This document shows positions 61,368 through 64,000 of a stretch of 64,000 nt of DNA, one piece after another. The stretch comes from Aureimonas mangrovi (GTDB lineage Bacteria; Pseudomonadota; Alphaproteobacteria; Rhizobiales; Rhizobiaceae). Position 1 is the stretch's first letter. Every line of letters begins with the position of its first letter. The DNA lies in assembly GCF_014058705.1 (NCBI RefSeq), contig NZ_CP059692.1, forward strand, positions 2,981,001-3,045,000, read 5' to 3'. Below the pieces are notes generated by a model, which did not search any database, had not been told where the DNA came from, and was given only the letters and a program-made list of their open reading frames with translations. The translations under genes and the position numbers were made by a program.

Positions 61368-61847
61368 ATGTCGCAGATTTCGACGTGTCTCTGGTTCGAC
61401 GGCAAGGCCGAGGAGGCGGCACGCTTCTACACCGCGATCCTTCCGGATTCGGCGATCCAGGCCGTGCTGCGCAGCCCGCTCGACACGCCGGGCGGCAAGG
61501 CCGGCGAGGTTCTGCTCATCGAGTTCACGCTGAACGGACGCCACTTCCAGGGGCTGAACGGCGGCCCCGGCCATCCGTTCACGCAGGCGATCTCGATGTC
61601 GGTCCTGTGCGAGGACCAGGCCGAGGTCGACCGTGTCTGGAATGCGCTGCTCGACGGCGGATCGCCCGTCCAGTGCGGCTGGCTCACGGACCGCTACGGC
61701 CTGTCCTGGCAAGTGGTGCCACGTCGCATGATCGAGCTTCTGCACGACTCGAACCCCAAACGGGTGGATGCAGCGATGCGGGCGATGATGGAGATGGTCA
61801 AACTCGACGTCGCCGAACTCGACCGGGCAGCGGACGCAGCAAGCTGA
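61368..61847 (+). CDS. VOC-superfamily protein 3 (PhnB-type)
   Basis: A 159-residue VOC protein: CLWFDGKAEEAARFYTAILP, then GQNGGPGHPFTQAI-like HFQGLNGGPGHPF and the C-terminal CGWLTDRYGLSWQVVPR. Matches the 3-demethylubiquinone-methyltransferase-like/PhnB subgroup by pattern only. ATG 61368 (GGAGGAAA upstream) is preferred to 61353. It ends 4 bases from the convergent fliQ stop. Confidence 0.83.
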   Translation: MSQISTCLWFDGKAEEAARFYTAILPDSAIQAVLRSPLDTPGGKAGEVLLIEFTLNGRHFQGLNGGPGHPFTQAISMSVLCEDQAEVDRVWNALLDGGSPVQCGWLTDRYGLSWQVVPRRMIELLHDSNPKRVDAAMRAMMEMVKLDVAELDRAADAAS

Positions 61848-61851
61848 CGCA

Positions 61852-62118
61852 TCAGAAGCCCGTCTCGATCCGACCGTAGGCTTCCTGCGTGAAGGCCCAG
61901 ACCTGCGCGCCCGTGAAGGAGGCCGTCAACGCGATGATGACGAAGATCGCCAGGATCTTCGGCACGAAAGTCAGCGTGATCTCCTGGATCTGTGTCAGCG
62001 CCTGAAAGAGAGCGATCAGGACGCCGACCACCATCGCGCCGGCGACCGCCGGCCCGGAGGCGGCGACGACGGTCCAGATCGCGCCCTGGACGATGTCGAT
62101 GGCATCGGCTTCGTTCAT
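61852..62118 (-). CDS. fliQ: Flagellar type III export protein FliQ
   Basis: An 88-residue protein with two membrane helices (AGAMVVGVLIALFQALTQIQ, then KILAIFVIIALTAS) and the QEITLTFVPK loop typical of FliQ. Part of the export gate. The flgD-fliQ gap is 2 bases, so they are one transcript. flhA, its normal downstream neighbour, is 3.2 kb away. Confidence 0.92.
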   Translation of the reverse strand: MNEADAIDIVQGAIWTVVAASGPAVAGAMVVGVLIALFQALTQIQEITLTFVPKILAIFVIIALTASFTGAQVWAFTQEAYGRIETGF

Positions 62119-62120
62119 GG

Positions 62121-62531
62121 CTATTCGATCTTCACGCCGTCGATGAGCGGCACGACGGTGCCGTTGGTCAGTGTCGCCTGGACCTCGCCCTTGGCTACGC
62201 TCACCGACTTGACGACCCCCGAGACCGAGCCATCCGCCGAGGTGAGCTGGCGCCCGATCAGATTGTCGGCCTGCGTCAGCGAGGACACGGTGATCATGGT
62301 GTCGAAGCGCTGGTTCAGGCGGATCGTCTGCTCGACGTTCGAGAAGGACGCGAGCTGGCTCATCTGCTCCGTGGGATCCATCGGCGCCAACGGGTCCTGA
62401 TTGCGGATCTGCGCGATCAGGAGCTGGAGGAAGGCGTTGTAGTCCATGCCGGTCTGAAGCTGGCTGGACGTCGCGTTGGTGGCCGCGCTCGATGTCGCGC
62501 CGGCATTGGAGAGGGGGGCGATATTGCTCAT
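62121..62531 (-). CDS. flgD: Flagellar hook-cap protein FlgD
   Basis: A 136-residue FlgD: the N-terminal YNAFLQLLIAQIRNQDPLAP (hook-cap signature, FLqlLvaQlqnQDPlnP) and MSQLASFSNVEQTIRLN. Shorter than enteric FlgD (about 230), as usual in Rhizobiales. Starts in a 4-base overlap with flbT. Confidence 0.92.
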   Translation of the reverse strand: MSNIAPLSNAGATSSAATNATSSQLQTGMDYNAFLQLLIAQIRNQDPLAPMDPTEQMSQLASFSNVEQTIRLNQRFDTMITVSSLTQADNLIGRQLTSADGSVSGVVKSVSVAKGEVQATLTNGTVVPLIDGVKIE

Positions 62532-62983
62532 CGGCGAGCTCCGGCGACAGCGGCAAGGGGAACGATCTCGGCGGCCGGCAATTTCGGCCCGCCCTTCTCG
62601 CCGAGGATCGCGTCTTCGAGCGGGATCAGCGCGCGCAGGCGCTTCAGAGCCTCGAAAGCGCGGTCGCGCGCGACGAGGTCCTGCACATCGAGGAGGCCGC
62701 CGCGCATCTCCGCGCTCTCGAAGGCGGCCAGAAGCAGCGCGTTCGATGCCTCGAAGACCTTGCGCGCCTCGACCGCGTTGGCCGGATCGATCAGCATCAT
62801 CTGCACGACGAAATAGAGCTGGCGCACGGGCGTGACGGTGTCGGCCGCCTGCATGACATGGCTTTCCAGAAGGAATGTCACGTCGTTCAGGAGCTCGACC
62901 TGCGTCTTGCGGTCGACGCGAAGAACCGCGCCGTTGAGGAACAGGCGCTCGCCCGCGCGCAGCGAAATCTTGAGGCTGCCCAT
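62528..62983 (-). CDS. flbT: Flagellin translation regulator FlbT
   Basis: A 151-residue FlbT: LKISLRAGERLFLNGAVLRV and KTQVELLNDVTFLLESHVM, then VRQLYFVVQMMLIDPANA. FlbT binds flagellin mRNA leaders and tunes flagellin amounts in alphaproteobacteria. Start ATG 62983 overlaps the flaF stop by one base. Confidence 0.92.
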   Translation of the reverse strand: MGSLKISLRAGERLFLNGAVLRVDRKTQVELLNDVTFLLESHVMQAADTVTPVRQLYFVVQMMLIDPANAVEARKVFEASNALLLAAFESAEMRGGLLDVQDLVARDRAFEALKRLRALIPLEDAILGEKGGPKLPAAEIVPLAAVAGARR

Positions 62984-63333
62984 CAGGCGTCGAGCCCTTC
63001 GCGGATCGTCGTCGAGATCTCGATCAGAGACTTGAAGCTCTGCGTCTTGCCGAGCCGGATGGCTTCGGCCTCGCGCATGATCCACAGGCCGACCGAGATC
63101 AGCGAGGCGCGCAGTTCCTCCGGCAGGGTGTTTTCGGGGTTGGCGAGATCCTCGACGAGGATCGTCCAGAGGCTGCGTGTCAGGTAGACGGCTTCCACCG
63201 CCTCGCGCGAGCGCGGGCCCGCTGCCTCGGCGCGCTCCATCGCCTCGATCGAACGCTGAAGCGCGTCGCGCTCCCGGTCACGCGCGGCCGCGAAGCTTTC
63301 CTGGGCGATCTCGGCGTAGGAGAACTGGTACAT
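62983..63333 (-). CDS. flaF: Flagellin synthesis regulator FlaF
   Basis: A 116-residue FlaF: YAEIAQESFAAARDRERDAL, then LWTILVEDLANPENTLPEEL and SLISVGLWIMREAE. Works with FlbT in controlling flagellin synthesis and export. ATG 63333 fits the family (MYQFSYAE); 13 further upstream codons lack support. Confidence 0.9.
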   Translation of the reverse strand: MYQFSYAEIAQESFAAARDRERDALQRSIEAMERAEAAGPRSREAVEAVYLTRSLWTILVEDLANPENTLPEELRASLISVGLWIMREAEAIRLGKTQSFKSLIEISTTIREGLDA

Positions 63334-63391
63334 GCCCGTTCCTTGTTCATGAGGAATTGCGCCGGCCGTCATGGCCGTCGTGCAGGAGCCG

Positions 63392-64000
63392 TCAGAGATA
63401 ATCGAGGATGTTGATCTCGCGGATCAGGCCGGTGACGCGATAGCTCGCCTCGAGCTGCGTCTGGAGGGTCGCGACGCGGTTGGCCGCCTCCACCAGATCG
63501 ACCTCCTCCAAGGAGGCGAGCGAGGCGGAGACGATGTCCATCTGCTGCTTGAGCGCGGTCTCCGCGCTCTCGACGCGCGCCATGCGGTTGCCCATGTCGG
63601 CGCGCATGGCCGTGAGGCCGGAAACGCCCGCGCCGATCTTCGCGCTCGCCGCAGAGGCGATGGCGCTCCGTGCGCCCTCCCCCATGTCGGCTGAGGCGAG
63701 GTCCACCATCGCATAGCCGGCCATCAGGTCGCGGAAGGCCTTGGCGTTCGCGCTGACGGAGGTCTCGATCGTCTCGCTCTTGGAGATGCGCGAGGTGATC
63801 GGCTCGTCGGAGGCGCTGGAGAAGGTCGCCCAGCCCTCGCCCTCGAAGAGGTCGTCGAAGCGCATCAGCACCGGCGCGCCCTCGGCGTCCACCTCCCCGG
63901 TGTCGAAACCCGCGCCGAAATACCGGCCGATCTCCTCGCCCGTCACGTTCTCGCGCGTCTTGCCGGCGGCGGTCAGGAAGGCGTCGAAATGGTCGGAGAC
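63392..64000 (-). CDS. flgL: Flagellar hook-filament junction protein FlgL, C-terminal part
   Basis: The frame is open to the window edge, so the start is outside; about 202 C-terminal residues are seen. The end ASLEEVDLVEAANRVATLQTQ followed by YRVTGLIREINILDYL is the flagellin/FlgL C-terminal coiled-coil D0-type helix. Joins hook and filament. Head of the visible flgL-flaF-flbT-flgD-fliQ run. Confidence 0.88.
   Translation of the reverse strand, partial: VSDHFDAFLTAAGKTRENVTGEEIGRYFGAGFDTGEVDAEGAPVLMRFDDLFEGEGWATFSSASDEPITSRISKSETIETSVSANAKAFRDLMAGYAMVDLASADMGEGARSAIASAASAKIGAGVSGLTAMRADMGNRMARVESAETALKQQMDIVSASLASLEEVDLVEAANRVATLQTQLEASYRVTGLIREINILDYL

Noticed and set aside
1-64000. tRNA, rRNA, CRISPR arrays and insertion sequences
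   Set aside because: Looked for across intergenic gaps; none contains a cloverleaf-like, repeat-spacer or transposase signal that I can support by eye.

Overview
The window is a gene-dense, GC-rich chromosomal segment of an alphaproteobacterium, most likely in the order Hyphomicrobiales (Rhizobiales). The family cannot be fixed from the sequence alone. Pointers are a complete NepR/PhyR/EcfG general stress response locus, the flagellar regulators FlaF and FlbT, a fused trpE(G) gene behind a 14-residue WW leader peptide, CtrA-type TTAA-N7-TTAA boxes, and a PutA without an N-terminal DNA-binding domain next to an Lrp-type PutR. I saw no rRNA, tRNA, CRISPR array, insertion sequence or prophage.

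Layout. 1-2.9 kb: the end of a Na+/Ca2+ exchanger, a TPP riboswitch driving an orphan YkoF-type thiamine-binding protein, hemF, and a small DUF1059 gene behind a perfect CtrA-type box. 2.9-5.5 kb (minus): DUF1285, a CoA-type Nudix hydrolase and the CCA-adding enzyme, overlapping. 5.6-12.4 kb (plus): a MoxR ATPase, a DUF58 protein and two large membrane proteins (BatA/DUF4159 and a vWA-like protein) with overlapping ends, then a patatin phospholipase. 13.5-25.8 kb: housekeeping and transport genes, including glutathionyl-hydroquinone reductase, a metallophosphoesterase, a BenE-type symporter, leuA with a probable leucine leader/attenuator, a TetR-MFS pair with a clear operator, a CDF metal exporter, and trpE(G) with a leader and terminator-type attenuator. 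25.9-32.8 kb: divergent putA/putR, a choline/betaine-type ABC permease and ATPase without a binding protein, and Mrp. 32.9-40.7 kb: the general stress response region, with an HWE kinase, phyR, nepR and ecfG, followed by a four-gene run of small, mostly membrane-linked proteins, a lipid-kinase-like gene and a triple PRC-barrel exported protein. Sequences matching the EcfG promoter GGAAC-N16-CGTT lie before the kinase gene and before the small-protein run; two weaker matches lie before neighbours.

40.9-51.7 kb: an RND efflux adaptor/permease pair, an ABC-F ATPase, an M48 protease, a DEAD-box helicase, a PHA-system-type small protein and a PilZ-like protein. 51.7-64 kb: flagellar genes, all on the minus strand, reading flgL-flaF-flbT-flgD-fliQ, then flhA-fliR-fliJ-like-flgJ-flgN-like-fliL-like and a DUF1217 repeat protein. 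A 3.2-kb non-flagellar block (an HxlR regulator and five small VOC/RibD-C/DUF1428 enzymes on the opposite strand) separates fliQ from flhA, and a CtrA-type box now sits just upstream of flhA. This interrupted operon is the most unusual arrangement in the window. The rest is mostly core chromosome with several well-formed regulatory elements.
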